A stretch of 33,019 bases of DNA from Methyloglobulus sp. (lineage in GTDB: Bacteria; Pseudomonadota; Gammaproteobacteria; Methylococcales; Methylomonadaceae), in assembly GCA_013141505.1 (NCBI GenBank), contig JABFQX010000029.1, forward strand, positions 1 to 33,019, written 5' to 3'. The position numbers and the translations under genes were made by a program. Every line of letters begins with the position of its first letter. The stretch's first letter is position 1. Positions 16,146 to 22,785 of this stretch are shown piece after piece. Below the pieces are notes generated by a model. That model was not told where the DNA came from and did no database searches. It worked only from the letters and a program-made list of their open reading frames with translations.

Positions 16146-16955
16146 TTACCTTGGTTTTAAAGTGTTGATTTCCAGGACTTCGGCGGAATCAATTGCCACA
16201 ATCACCGTCAAATCTTTAAGTTTTGCTATGAGTGGCAGATAGCCTATACCTGCTTTTTTATCCGTGTAACGTTGGCTTAAGGCATCAATTTCTTGCGTCC
16301 TGTCCGTATTCAATTGTCGTAAAGACTCCATCGGTTTAATTTGTTTAATAACGACGGCTTTTTCATCCGCATAAGGCACATAGTATTGAGGAATCAACGG
16401 CAAATCATCGCCTTTACCTGTAATGGCGTTCATCAATATTTCAGTACGGAGCTTTTCGTCTGCGGGCCAACGGACAGCGATTGTTTCGGAACCCCATAAT
16501 GGGGGTGATTTAAACAGCGGATGGGTCACTTTTGCCAGTTTTTCATCGGTTAAATCATTGGCATAAACCAGGTCAAATCGACTGGCGTTATAGACCGCAT
16601 AAACCGGGCGGGTGATAAACACCGTATGTAAGCCGTACAATAAGGCCGCTATCTGCAACAGCAAAACAATCAGCAGATCCCGTTTCAGTTCTTTTTTGGC
16701 CGGATTAAACACAATCAAGGTAATAAAGGGGCCAATCACCACATCCACAGCAAGCAATAATAAATAAATGTTGGTAACGCCCGTTGCCTCGGCTAACGGT
16801 GCGGGATACCACAAAAAAAATACCAAGGCCGCAGAAGCCAGCGCAATCAAAACTGAGCCGAGCAAATGAATACCAAAGGCTTGGTAACGGTTGATGGCAA
16901 GCGCATTGTTTGCGCCTGGGTTTACGGCGCCATTCAAAATGGTTTCGGATTGCAT
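16146..16955 (-). CDS. TfpX/TfpZ-family type IV pilin accessory protein
   Basis: A 269-residue inner-membrane protein of the TfpX/TfpZ family. These proteins help assemble or stabilise a particular pilin type and are usually coded beside it. Three N-terminal membrane helices lie at about residues 28-50, 60-83 and 92-112. The second holds the conserved [21 protein letters not shown] stretch. The rest (from [19 protein letters not shown] on) is a periplasmic domain typical of the family. The adjacent pilin gene is its likely client. It has no strong ribosome-binding site, and no clear promoter was found upstream. Confidence 0.88.
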   Translation of the reverse strand: MQSETILNGAVNPGANNALAINRYQAFGIHLLGSVLIALASAALVFFLWYPAPLAEATGVTNIYLLLLAVDVVIGPFITLIVFNPAKKELKRDLLIVLLLQIAALLYGLHTVFITRPVYAVYNASRFDLVYANDLTDEKLAKVTHPLFKSPPLWGSETIAVRWPADEKLRTEILMNAITGKGDDLPLIPQYYVPYADEKAVVIKQIKPMESLRQLNTDRTQEIDALSQRYTDKKAGIGYLPLIAKLKDLTVIVAIDSAEVLEINTLKPR

Positions 16956-17091
16956 ATAAATATCTTCATGATTGAGATTGACGGATAACTACAAATATAG
17001 ACCAAATAGCTGTTGCCGACGGAAACCTTAGTCGAACGGTGCATGTTTCGCAGGTTTCGACATAGTTCAAAACGGCGCATCGGCAAAACGT
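16956..17091. other. Spacer upstream of tfpX
   Basis: No gene. From about 17040 on, the text is already similar to that before the second MITE copy (both contain ACGGCGCATCGGCAAAA), so the direct repeat around the elements extends to the left of their inverted-repeat ends. Confidence 0.5.
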
Positions 17092-17262
17092 GAGTGGCGG
17101 GGTATGTTGCCAAAGCCGTTAAGTTAAGGATGGATGTTGTCATTTCGACCAGCGGGAGAAATCTCAAACGCAAAAGATTCCTCAGTCGCGTTGCTTCCTC
17201 GGAATGACACTATCACCATTTAAGCCTTAACTTAACGGCATTGGCAACATACCCCGTCACGC
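17092..17262. mobile_element. MITE-like element, copy 1 (right of tfpX)
   Basis: A 171-bp element with 38-bp terminal inverted repeats, 17092-17129 and 17225-17262, that differ at three positions. Both contain GGGGTATGTTGCCAA and GCCGTTAAGTTAAGG or their complements. The centre is a second palindromic region with TGTCATTTCGACC and GGAATGACAC. It codes for nothing. A second copy lies at 18078-18249 in the same orientation, and the two flank brnTA. Confidence 0.85.
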
Positions 17263-17279
17263 GGAAGTTCCAAGCCCTG

Positions 17280-17528
17280 TCAGCGTGGGGATGTCACTTG
17301 GGAGTGGGCGGTTTTTTCCAGCCGCTCGGCAAGCCAAACCTTGATGATAGATTGACGGGTAACGCCTAGTTTACTGGCTTCTCGGTCAAGGGATTCGATC
17401 ATCCAGGTTGGAAAATCGACATTCACACGCTTTTGGTCCAGCATAGTGCGCTTAGCTTGCGTTAAATCTAACTCAGCGATAACACTGTTGTTCTCATCAA
17501 ATTGTTGGTCAAAAGTATTGGCTTTCAT
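17280..17528 (-). CDS. brnA: BrnA-type antitoxin (ribbon-helix-helix)
   Basis: An 82-residue antitoxin with a CopG/Arc-type ribbon-helix-helix: the strand KRVNVDFP, helices WMIESLDREASKLG and TRQSIIKVWLAERLE. The preceding ~35 residues should wrap around the BrnT toxin. It overlaps the 3' end of brnT by 20 bases, so toxin comes first, as usual for BrnTA. The pair is flanked by two copies of a MITE-like element. The BrnTA complex normally represses its own promoter. Confidence 0.88.
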   Translation of the reverse strand: MKANTFDQQFDENNSVIAELDLTQAKRTMLDQKRVNVDFPTWMIESLDREASKLGVTRQSIIKVWLAERLEKTAHSQVTSPR

Positions 17529-17781
17529 AAAGCATTATCTCCTCAGTTCGGGCTCGACGAACAGAAATCAGCCGAATAAAGCCGCTACGATACGTTATAA
17601 CAGCAGACCAATGTTTGCCGTCAATCATCCCAATGACTAAATAGCGGGGTTCATCTTCTGTTTTGGCCGGAATTTCCAGCAATCTACAATCTTGCCACAA
17701 TAATTGGGCATCGATAAAGGTGATCCCGTGCTTTAAAAAATTCGCCTGACTTTTGTTTTCGTCATATTCAAATAAAACCAT
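17509..17781 (-). CDS. brnT: BrnT family ribonuclease toxin
   Basis: A 90-residue RelE-fold toxin of the BrnT family, which cuts RNA and stops translation. The N-terminal FEYDENKSQANFLKHGITFIDA is diagnostic. RYLVIGMIDGKHWSAVITYR and IRLISVRRARTEE hold the strands with the Arg residues used in catalysis. The start matches the family's usual N-terminus. No Shine-Dalgarno is visible: the preceding bases are an A/T inverted repeat overlapping a TATAAT box, so the transcript could be nearly leaderless. Confidence 0.91.
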   Translation of the reverse strand: MVLFEYDENKSQANFLKHGITFIDAQLLWQDCRLLEIPAKTEDEPRYLVIGMIDGKHWSAVITYRSGFIRLISVRRARTEEIMLYESQYF

Positions 17782-17782
17782 A

Positions 17783-17797
17783 GTATAAAAATTATAC
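17783..17797 (-). promoter_or_regulatory. Operator-like inverted repeat over a -10 box before brnT
   Basis: GTATAA-AAA-TTATAC is a perfect inverted repeat that overlaps TATAAT (17796-17791, minus strand). It ends two bases before the brnT start codon. It is a good candidate for BrnA binding. The -35 region (TGGAAA, 16 bases upstream) is weak. Confidence 0.5.
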
Positions 17798-17899
17798 CTT
17801 TATTGTATGTTTTTTCCAGTTTATTGATGGTTTATGCCCAAAAAAACCGTCCTCCTCGACTGGACGGGGTAAGGCACTTCCCTCCACTATTTTCCGTTG

Positions 17900-17951
17900 G
17901 CTGAGCGGAGCCGAAGCCAGAAGCCAACAATTCGCTTCGACTTCGCTCAGC
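17900..17951. repeat. REP-like inverted repeat
   Basis: Arms 17900-17917 (GCTGAGCGGAGCCGAAGC) and 17934-17951 are reverse complements with two mismatches out of 18. The left arm matches the right side of the 4036-4108 palindrome with one change over 16 bases, so this is a dispersed family. It lies in the 750-base gene-free stretch between brnT and the second pilin gene, which otherwise holds MITE copy 2 and a terminator. Confidence 0.7.
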
Positions 17952-18077
17952 GAACGCTTTTTTGCTCAGAACACCTTTTTGCACATCGAACACCTTGCCT
18001 TAGTTCAGCCTGGCGGGGCATGTTGCCCCGTTCGTAGGGTTTCAACGTGGTTCAAAAACGGCGCATCGGCAAAATGT

Positions 18078-18249
18078 GAGTGGTGGGGTAACATATCCAA
18101 TGCCGTTAAGTTAAGGATGAATGTTGTCATTTCGACCAGCGGGAGAAATCTCAAGTGCAGAAGATTCCTCAGTCGCGTTGCTTCTTCGGAATGACACTAT
18201 CACCATTTAGGCCTTAACTTAACGGCTTTGGCAACATAACCCGCCACGC
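18078..18249. mobile_element. MITE-like element, copy 2 (beyond brnT)
   Basis: The ends 18078-18116 and 18212-18249 are terminal inverted repeats, less perfect than in copy 1. The inner part is nearly the same as copy 1: TGTCATTTCGACCAGCGGGA is identical and lies at the same offset. Similarity to copy 1 also covers about 50 bases to the left (ACGGCGCATCGGCAAAA). The two copies are direct repeats around brnTA, about 1 kb apart. Confidence 0.85.
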
Positions 18250-18435
18250 GGTAATCCCAAACTATTTTCAGGCCTACGCGGTTTTAAAAACCTCGTAGGT
18301 CGTCACCAAGTACCTGTTTGTTATTGGTTTAACCTTTTGTGGAAAAACTAAACCAATAAACTTTCGAATGCATCATGAACTTTACGGGAATAATCTAATT
18401 TTTTCACCCGCAATATCAATAACCCTATGGTTATA

Positions 18436-18470
18436 AAAAAACCGCCTAGGTTTTTTAACAAAGGCGGTTT
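18436..18470 (-). terminator. Intrinsic terminator of the second pilin gene
   Basis: Read on the minus strand, AAACCGCCT pairs with AGGCGGTTT around a 14-base loop and is followed by a T-run. It lies about 70 bases past the pilin stop. Confidence 0.82.
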
Positions 18471-18538
18471 CGGTTTTTGCTTCGGTGTCGGGTCGCTGAT
18501 AACGCTAGCCTAACCGTTTGGTTACTGAAGTCCAGCTA

Positions 18539-19087
18539 TTAACGGCATTCAGAAGGTACATACTTGGCAGGCAAAGTACCTAAGGGTTTGTTACCGAAAC
18601 CCTTCGCTGCTGCGTTTAAATCAGCATCGCTGGTGCATGCCCAGTCGATTGCGCCCTGCGATGTGGCTGTTGGGGTTCCCCAAGTGCCTGCAGCGTTGGT
18701 ATTTGGCGAAAATTTGATTGTTTGGTTGTTTAAGCCAGTGGGTAAACCATTGCCGGTATTTGCTGCTATTGCCACTGTTATAGTCCATGGGGTTGCTGTG
18801 GCAATTGTTACATCATTTACATATTTCGATTTTTTTTCATCATCAGATTTAGCTTCCCATGCGGTGGCGGCATTGGTCATACCTGTAATGCCATCGGTTT
18901 GGAATGCTTCACTCAACATGCTTTTGGCGGAAGAGCCTGCAATCACAGCTTCAGTGACCTTTGAACGTACGGTGTAGTCTTGGTAAGCCGGCAACGCCAC
19001 CGCCGCCAGAATACCGATGATCGCCACAACGATCATTAATTCGATCAAAGTAAAACCTTGTTGTGCTTTATTGAACTGGTGTTTCAT
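18539..19087 (-). CDS. pilA: Type IV pilin, second paralogue (probable major pilin)
   Basis: A 182-residue type IVa prepilin. The leader [11 protein letters not shown] is cut before [32 protein letters not shown]; mature Glu5 is present. The C-terminal disulfide region is WACTS...PSECR, the same ending as the first pilin. The start at 19087 follows AGGAAA at good spacing; a longer frame to 19147 would run upstream into the leader RNA. A strong sigma-54-type promoter upstream and a dedicated terminator make this a single-gene unit, the usual setup for a highly expressed major pilin under PilS/PilR control. Confidence 0.95.
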   Translation of the reverse strand: MKHQFNKAQQGFTLIELMIVVAIIGILAAVALPAYQDYTVRSKVTEAVIAGSSAKSMLSEAFQTDGITGMTNAATAWEAKSDDEKKSKYVNDVTIATATPWTITVAIAANTGNGLPTGLNNQTIKFSPNTNAAGTWGTPTATSQGAIDWACTSDADLNAAAKGFGNKPLGTLPAKYVPSECR

Positions 19088-19154
19088 TTTATAGTTTCCT
19101 ATGGTTGTTAAAAGTATTAGAGAAGAATCAATGTCTGTCCTACGCAATAGGTAA

Positions 19155-19170
19155 AGCAGGTAGCGTGCCA
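19155..19170 (-). promoter_or_regulatory. Sigma-54-type promoter of pilA
   Basis: On the minus strand, TGGCACG...CTGCTT has GG and GC exactly ten bases apart, as the -24/-12 consensus of RpoN promoters requires. The expected start of transcription is near 19144, about 57 bases before the pilin start codon. Pilin genes in Pseudomonas and relatives use RpoN with PilR. Confidence 0.8.
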
Positions 19171-19261
19171 GATTTTAGAGGGGCTTAAAAAATAGGGTTG
19201 ATAATTTTTTTAAAAAAATATAACAAATTGTTTTTATGGATAAAAATAATTTTTTTATCGA

Positions 19262-19330
19262 TTGGGCTGACGTAAGGAAGCCCAACATAACTAAGCCAAC
19301 CGACGTTGGGCTGCGAGTCGCTGAACCCAA
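19262..19330. repeat. Pair of short hairpin repeats
   Basis: TTGGGCT (19262-19268) pairs with AGCCCAA (19279-19285), and GTTGGG pairs with CCCAAC across 19305-19331. Such GTTGGG...CCCAAC motifs are common dispersed repeats in gammaproteobacterial spacers. The surrounding gap, about 19171-19451, has no convincing gene. Confidence 0.5.
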
Positions 19331-19451
19331 CCTACACGCGGATTCTGTCAGGATGTGACAATTTTTGTCAGTGATTGGTGTGTTATCTTTAACGCAACTA
19401 ACAAAACAAACCCTCATCTTAAAAAACCATGCCAATGCTTTACTGAATGTT

Positions 19452-19892
19452 ATGAAGATATACATGGACAATTGTTGCTTAAACAGGCCATTTGATGACT
19501 AAGCAAATCTTCGGGTGCATCTGGAAGGGGAAGCGATTAAAACAATTATTTCTCTCATCGAAAGCCAAAGCCAGTGGTTATTGATAAGTAGCCAGATTTT
19601 AGCGCTTGAAATCTCGAAAAATGGTGATGTGTCGAGAAAAAAAGAATTGAACTTGATTAACGCCCTCGTTCATGCAGTTATCAAAATAGATGCAAATATT
19701 GCCAAACGAGCTAATGAGTTTGAACGGCGAGGTTTGCAGGCTTTTGATGCGTTGCATCTGGCTTGTGCGGAAGGCAACGCTGATATATTTTTAACAGTTG
19801 ATGACAAATTTTTAAACAAGGCCAGAACTTTTCAAGACATAAATGTCAAAATCAGCAACCCTTTGGCTTGGCTAAACGAGGTTTTATTATGA
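19452..19892 (+). pseudogene. PIN-domain (VapC-like) gene interrupted by an in-frame TAA
   Basis: Read from ATG 19452, the frame gives MKIYMDNCCLNRPFDD, then TAA at 19500-19502, then ANLRVHLEGEAIKTII and a normal PIN domain to 19892. The start is the typical N-terminus of this PIN subgroup (LDNCCLNRPFDDQ), in which a Gln usually sits where the stop is; one C-to-T change of CAA explains it. Restart at GTG 19515 would yield a 125-residue protein lacking the first catalytic Asp (MDNCC). The later acidic residues (FDALHLA, TVDDKF) are kept. The rest of the frame is intact, so the loss is recent, or the base is an error. Confidence 0.82.
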
Positions 19893-20098
19893 GTGCAACA
19901 CCTTACAAAACAGAGCAGGAAATTCAACAATTAGGGTTGGAGGTGCTTCAAAAAGGCTTGGGGGTCAGCGACTTTATTCGGTTTATCCAACAATTTAATA
20001 AAGGTTACGGAAATTATGTGGAAGACCGGCAAGAATGGCAACAGCAATATTCTGTTAATCAGTTGATTGATGAGATTAATTCGGTTAAGGACTCTTAG
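19889..20098 (+). CDS. Small protein paired with the PIN-domain gene
   Basis: A 69-residue soluble protein, MSATPYKTEQEIQQLGLEVL followed by KGLGVSDFIRFIQQFNKGYGNY and a short acidic tail. Its ATG overlaps the PIN gene's stop (ATGA), so it is the downstream partner in a two-gene unit. Proteins with the pattern LGLEVLxxxLGxxxFIRFIQQF are, as I recall, found beside PIN genes of this type and may be the antitoxin, but I see no standard DNA-binding motif. The start seven codons upstream in the frame is less likely. Confidence 0.7.
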   Translation: MSATPYKTEQEIQQLGLEVLQKGLGVSDFIRFIQQFNKGYGNYVEDRQEWQQQYSVNQLIDEINSVKDS

Positions 20099-20176
20099 AA
20101 AGAGCATTATTTGAGGGTTGGTTTGTGGATGCTGCTGTGTACCAACCTTGACTGATTGCAACAGTTTTGTCATTGG

Positions 20177-20205
20177 TTGCGATTTTCTGGTGATTGGGTG
20201 ATAAT
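20177..20205 (+). promoter_or_regulatory. Sigma-70-type promoter of the second vapBC
   Basis: TTGCGA (20177-20182) and GATAAT (20200-20205) are 17 bases apart, near consensus. The vapB start lies 34 bases further on, with AGGAG before it. Confidence 0.65.
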
Positions 20206-20239
20206 TTGGTCTTACTAATCGTCTTACCAGGAGTGTTCC

Positions 20240-20515
20240 ATGTCTGTGGCTACCATTAAACTGTCGAGCAAAGGCCAAATTGTCATACCCAAAGAAATCC
20301 GGGACGAACTACATTGGGAAGCGGGGATGCAACTATCTTTGGTTGCCACTGGCTCTGGTGTGTCCTTGAAAGCAATCTCTGCCAAGACGGGGCGTAATCT
20401 AGGTGATTTGATAGGGCTGCTGAAACACGATGGCGATTCGATTGCAATCGAGGCGCTTTGTAAACCCGTCGATGTCCGCGTCGATTGGGAAAAGTCCGAG
20501 CAGCGTAATAAATGA
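20240..20515 (+). CDS. vapB: AbrB/MazE-type antitoxin VapB (second pair)
   Basis: A 91-residue antitoxin. The AbrB domain is clear: ATIKLSSKGQIVIPKEIRDEL. The C-terminal part (DLIGLLKHDGDSIAIEALCKPVDVRVDWEKSEQRN) should bind VapC. It overlaps the following vapC by four bases (ATGA) and has its own promoter and a good AGGAG site. It is on the opposite strand from the first vapBC pair and not a close copy of it. Confidence 0.92.
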   Translation: MSVATIKLSSKGQIVIPKEIRDELHWEAGMQLSLVATGSGVSLKAISAKTGRNLGDLIGLLKHDGDSIAIEALCKPVDVRVDWEKSEQRNK

Positions 20516-20904
20516 TTGCTTTTGATACCAATTTGCTGGTTAGGGCTGTCGTGGCGGATGATCCCGTGCAGGTCGCTATCGTCCAGCGTTTGATTATGCA
20601 AGATTCGGTATTTATTTCCCGAACGGTGTTGTTGGAAACCGAATGGGTTTTGAGGTCGGTTTATGTGAAGTCTCGTGCTGAAATACTGGGATTTTTTAGG
20701 GCATTGCTGGAAGTCGATAACACTGAAGTTGAGGATGCACTTGAAGTGGGCTATGCGCTTGATTGGTATGCGGAAGGTGCTGATTTTGCCGATGCCCTGC
20801 ACCTTGCCGTTTGTGGTCCTGCCGTGCTGCATACATTCGACAAGGGTTTTTGCAAGGCAGCAAAGGAATTGGGACTGACCCCACCAATAGTGGTGTTGCC
20901 TTAA
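20512..20904 (+). CDS. vapC: PIN-domain ribonuclease toxin VapC (second pair)
   Basis: A 130-residue PIN-domain toxin. Catalytic acidic residues are in place: Asp and Asn in MIAFDTNLLVRAVVADD, Glu in TVLLETEWVLRSVY, Asp in GADFADALHLA and in HTFDKGF. It is translationally coupled to vapB. It ends tail to tail with the Uma2 gene: the four bases TTAA at 20901-20904 supply the TAA stop on both strands. Looks functional. Confidence 0.93.
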   Translation: MIAFDTNLLVRAVVADDPVQVAIVQRLIMQDSVFISRTVLLETEWVLRSVYVKSRAEILGFFRALLEVDNTEVEDALEVGYALDWYAEGADFADALHLAVCGPAVLHTFDKGFCKAAKELGLTPPIVVLP

Positions 20905-21470
20905 GATTCTGGCAAAGTGCCTTCATAAAGTTCTTTCAACAAACACTTCACCTCAATATCTTTTATCTCAACCATTTCTTCCGCCTGGGTGTAGCTGTGC
21001 AGCAGCCAATCGTCGTTTTGGGTGCGGGTAAAGCTATCGACGCGCATGGCGTTAGTGTCAATTAACCAATAGGTCTGCAAGCTGTCCAATTGCCGGTAGG
21101 CGTTGAATTTATTGCCGCGATCAAAGGCTTCTGTGGACGGTGACAGCACTTCGGCGATAAATACGGGATGATGTTTGTACAGGGTGTTGACCTGATCTTT
21201 GGGGTTGCAGGTGACCATGACATCAGGGTAAAAATAAGCATCGGCTTTTTCGACCTGGACTTTCATATCCGAGATGTAGGTGCGGCAAGGCGTGTTTTTG
21301 AGGTGTTGCTTGAGCAAAAAGAACAGGTTGCCGGCAATGGTGACGTGATTATCGGTCGCGCCTGCCATCGCCCACACTTCGCCATTCTGGTATTCGTGTT
21401 TAAAGTCGGCCGTTTCTTCCCCTTTAAGGTATTCATCGGCAGATAGGATCATTTTTTCAGCAAGTGACAT
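20901..21470 (-). CDS. Uma2 family endonuclease (DUF820)
   Basis: A 189-residue protein of the Uma2/DUF820 family, a PD-(D/E)xK nuclease-like fold often found in many copies in cyanobacteria and in some proteobacteria. Conserved parts are SADEYLKGEETADFKHEYQNGEV, the ISDMKVQVEKADAYFYPDVMV stretch with the active-site Asp, and VFIAEVLSPSTEAFDRGNKF with Glu. A later segment, YWLIDT, is also typical. Its true role is unknown. It sits at the edge of the toxin-antitoxin island and shares its stop bases with vapC. Confidence 0.9.
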   Translation of the reverse strand: MSLAEKMILSADEYLKGEETADFKHEYQNGEVWAMAGATDNHVTIAGNLFFLLKQHLKNTPCRTYISDMKVQVEKADAYFYPDVMVTCNPKDQVNTLYKHHPVFIAEVLSPSTEAFDRGNKFNAYRQLDSLQTYWLIDTNAMRVDSFTRTQNDDWLLHSYTQAEEMVEIKDIEVKCLLKELYEGTLPES

Positions 21471-21694
21471 GTTTTTCTGTATTCTAATTGGGAAGAGGGT
21501 CGTCTGTAATTTGATTGTACCTTGTCTGTTTTATATTTTACAATTCCGCAGGATATTTCGGGCTATTGTGCCGCTTATGGCTTAAAGTGCAATGGATTCC
21601 GTAATCACTAGAATATTCCTAAAAACACGTTCCCCAAAGATAAGGGGTTAGTTAAGTTTTTAGAGATTCACAATAATAATGACTGGAGGAAAAC

Positions 21695-22699
21695 ATGACT
21701 AAGTTTAATTCACTGCTAACGGCTGTCGCCTTGGCGAGTTCGGTTTCTATGGCGCTTGCCGCTGACGCATTGCCCACGGAAGCGCCGGCACCTGCCGATA
21801 ACCCCACGACGCCTGCAAAAGTGGCTTTGGGCAAAATGCTGTACCACGATCCGCGCCTTTCTTCTACTGGCACGGTATCCTGCGCGTCTTGTCATAACGT
21901 GATGTTGGGTGGTGAAGATAATCGACCTAACTCTATGGGTGTCAATGGACAAACCGGGGGGCGCAGTGCGCCGACAGTATGGAATGCTGCATTCAACCAA
22001 GTGCAGTTCTGGGACGGCAGGGCAGAAAGCCTGGAAGCCCAAGCCGCAGGCCCTGTCACCAATCCTATCGAAATGGGGATGAAAAGCTGGGATGAAGTGG
22101 TTGCCCGTTTGAATAGTATTGAAGGTTATCAAAAAGCCTTTGCCGATGCGTTCGGCGGCAATGCAATCTCTAAAGATACCGCTACTAAAGCGATTGCTGC
22201 TTATGAACGTACATTAATTACCCCTAACAGCCCGTATGATAAGTATGTAACAGGTGAGAAATCTGCCATGACTGAGCAGCAGGTACGGGGCATGAATAAA
22301 GCAGTGGAACTCGGTTGCACGGGTTGCCACAGTGGCCCCGCATTCAATGGGCCAGGCGTGTTCCAAAAGTTTCCGATGCATAGTAATGGTATGTACTTGG
22401 CAAAATATCACTTCAATAAAGATCTGGGATTGGCGGATGTGACCAAGAAACAGGGCGATGAGCATCTGTTTAAAGTGCCGACCTTGCGAAATATTGCCCT
22501 GACCGCACCTTACTTTCATAACGGCTCAGTTAAAACGCTGGATGAAGCCGTGAAAGTGATGGGCAAACTGCAATTGGACAAAGATTTGTCGGAACAGGAA
22601 ATAAAAGATATTGTCGCCTTCCTGAATGCGTTGACCGGTGAATTCCCTGAGCAAAAAATGCCAATATTGCCGCCTACAGCAGGCATGACATTTAATTAA
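21695..22699 (+). CDS. Dihaem cytochrome c peroxidase (CcpA/MauG family)
   Basis: A 334-residue periplasmic enzyme that reduces H2O2 to water using electrons from cytochrome c. A Sec signal peptide ends near residue 22 (SMALAA). Two haem c motifs are present: CASCH at 63-67 (low-potential haem) and CTGCH at 208-212 (high-potential haem). QFWDGRAESLEAQAAGPV and the FKVPTLRNIALTAPYFHNG stretch are typical of the family. The start follows GGAGGAAA closely. It stands alone, with a possible hairpin after it. Classical CCP activity is likelier than a MauG-type modifying role, as no partner gene is near. Confidence 0.93.
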   Translation: MTKFNSLLTAVALASSVSMALAADALPTEAPAPADNPTTPAKVALGKMLYHDPRLSSTGTVSCASCHNVMLGGEDNRPNSMGVNGQTGGRSAPTVWNAAFNQVQFWDGRAESLEAQAAGPVTNPIEMGMKSWDEVVARLNSIEGYQKAFADAFGGNAISKDTATKAIAAYERTLITPNSPYDKYVTGEKSAMTEQQVRGMNKAVELGCTGCHSGPAFNGPGVFQKFPMHSNGMYLAKYHFNKDLGLADVTKKQGDEHLFKVPTLRNIALTAPYFHNGSVKTLDEAVKVMGKLQLDKDLSEQEIKDIVAFLNALTGEFPEQKMPILPPTAGMTFN

Positions 22700-22721
22700 A
22701 CTGTTTTGAAAGCTGTTTCTG

Positions 22722-22769
22722 TTCCATGTCCGTTCACTATGGGTAATATCCAGATGAATGGGACATGGA
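22722..22769. terminator. Hairpin between the converging peroxidase and hypothetical genes
   Basis: TTCCATGTCC (22722-22731) pairs with GGACATGG (22761-22768) and neighbouring bases around a loop, between two genes that converge. No T-run follows directly, so it may stabilise 3' ends and not terminate by itself. Confidence 0.4.
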
Positions 22770-22785
22770 CGGAATCAACGGCTTA

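Noticed and set aside
19175-19471. 98-residue minus-strand ORF upstream of pilA
   Set aside because: It covers hairpin repeats and low-complexity A/T sequence, has no recognisable domain, and overlaps the restored N-terminus of the PIN gene.
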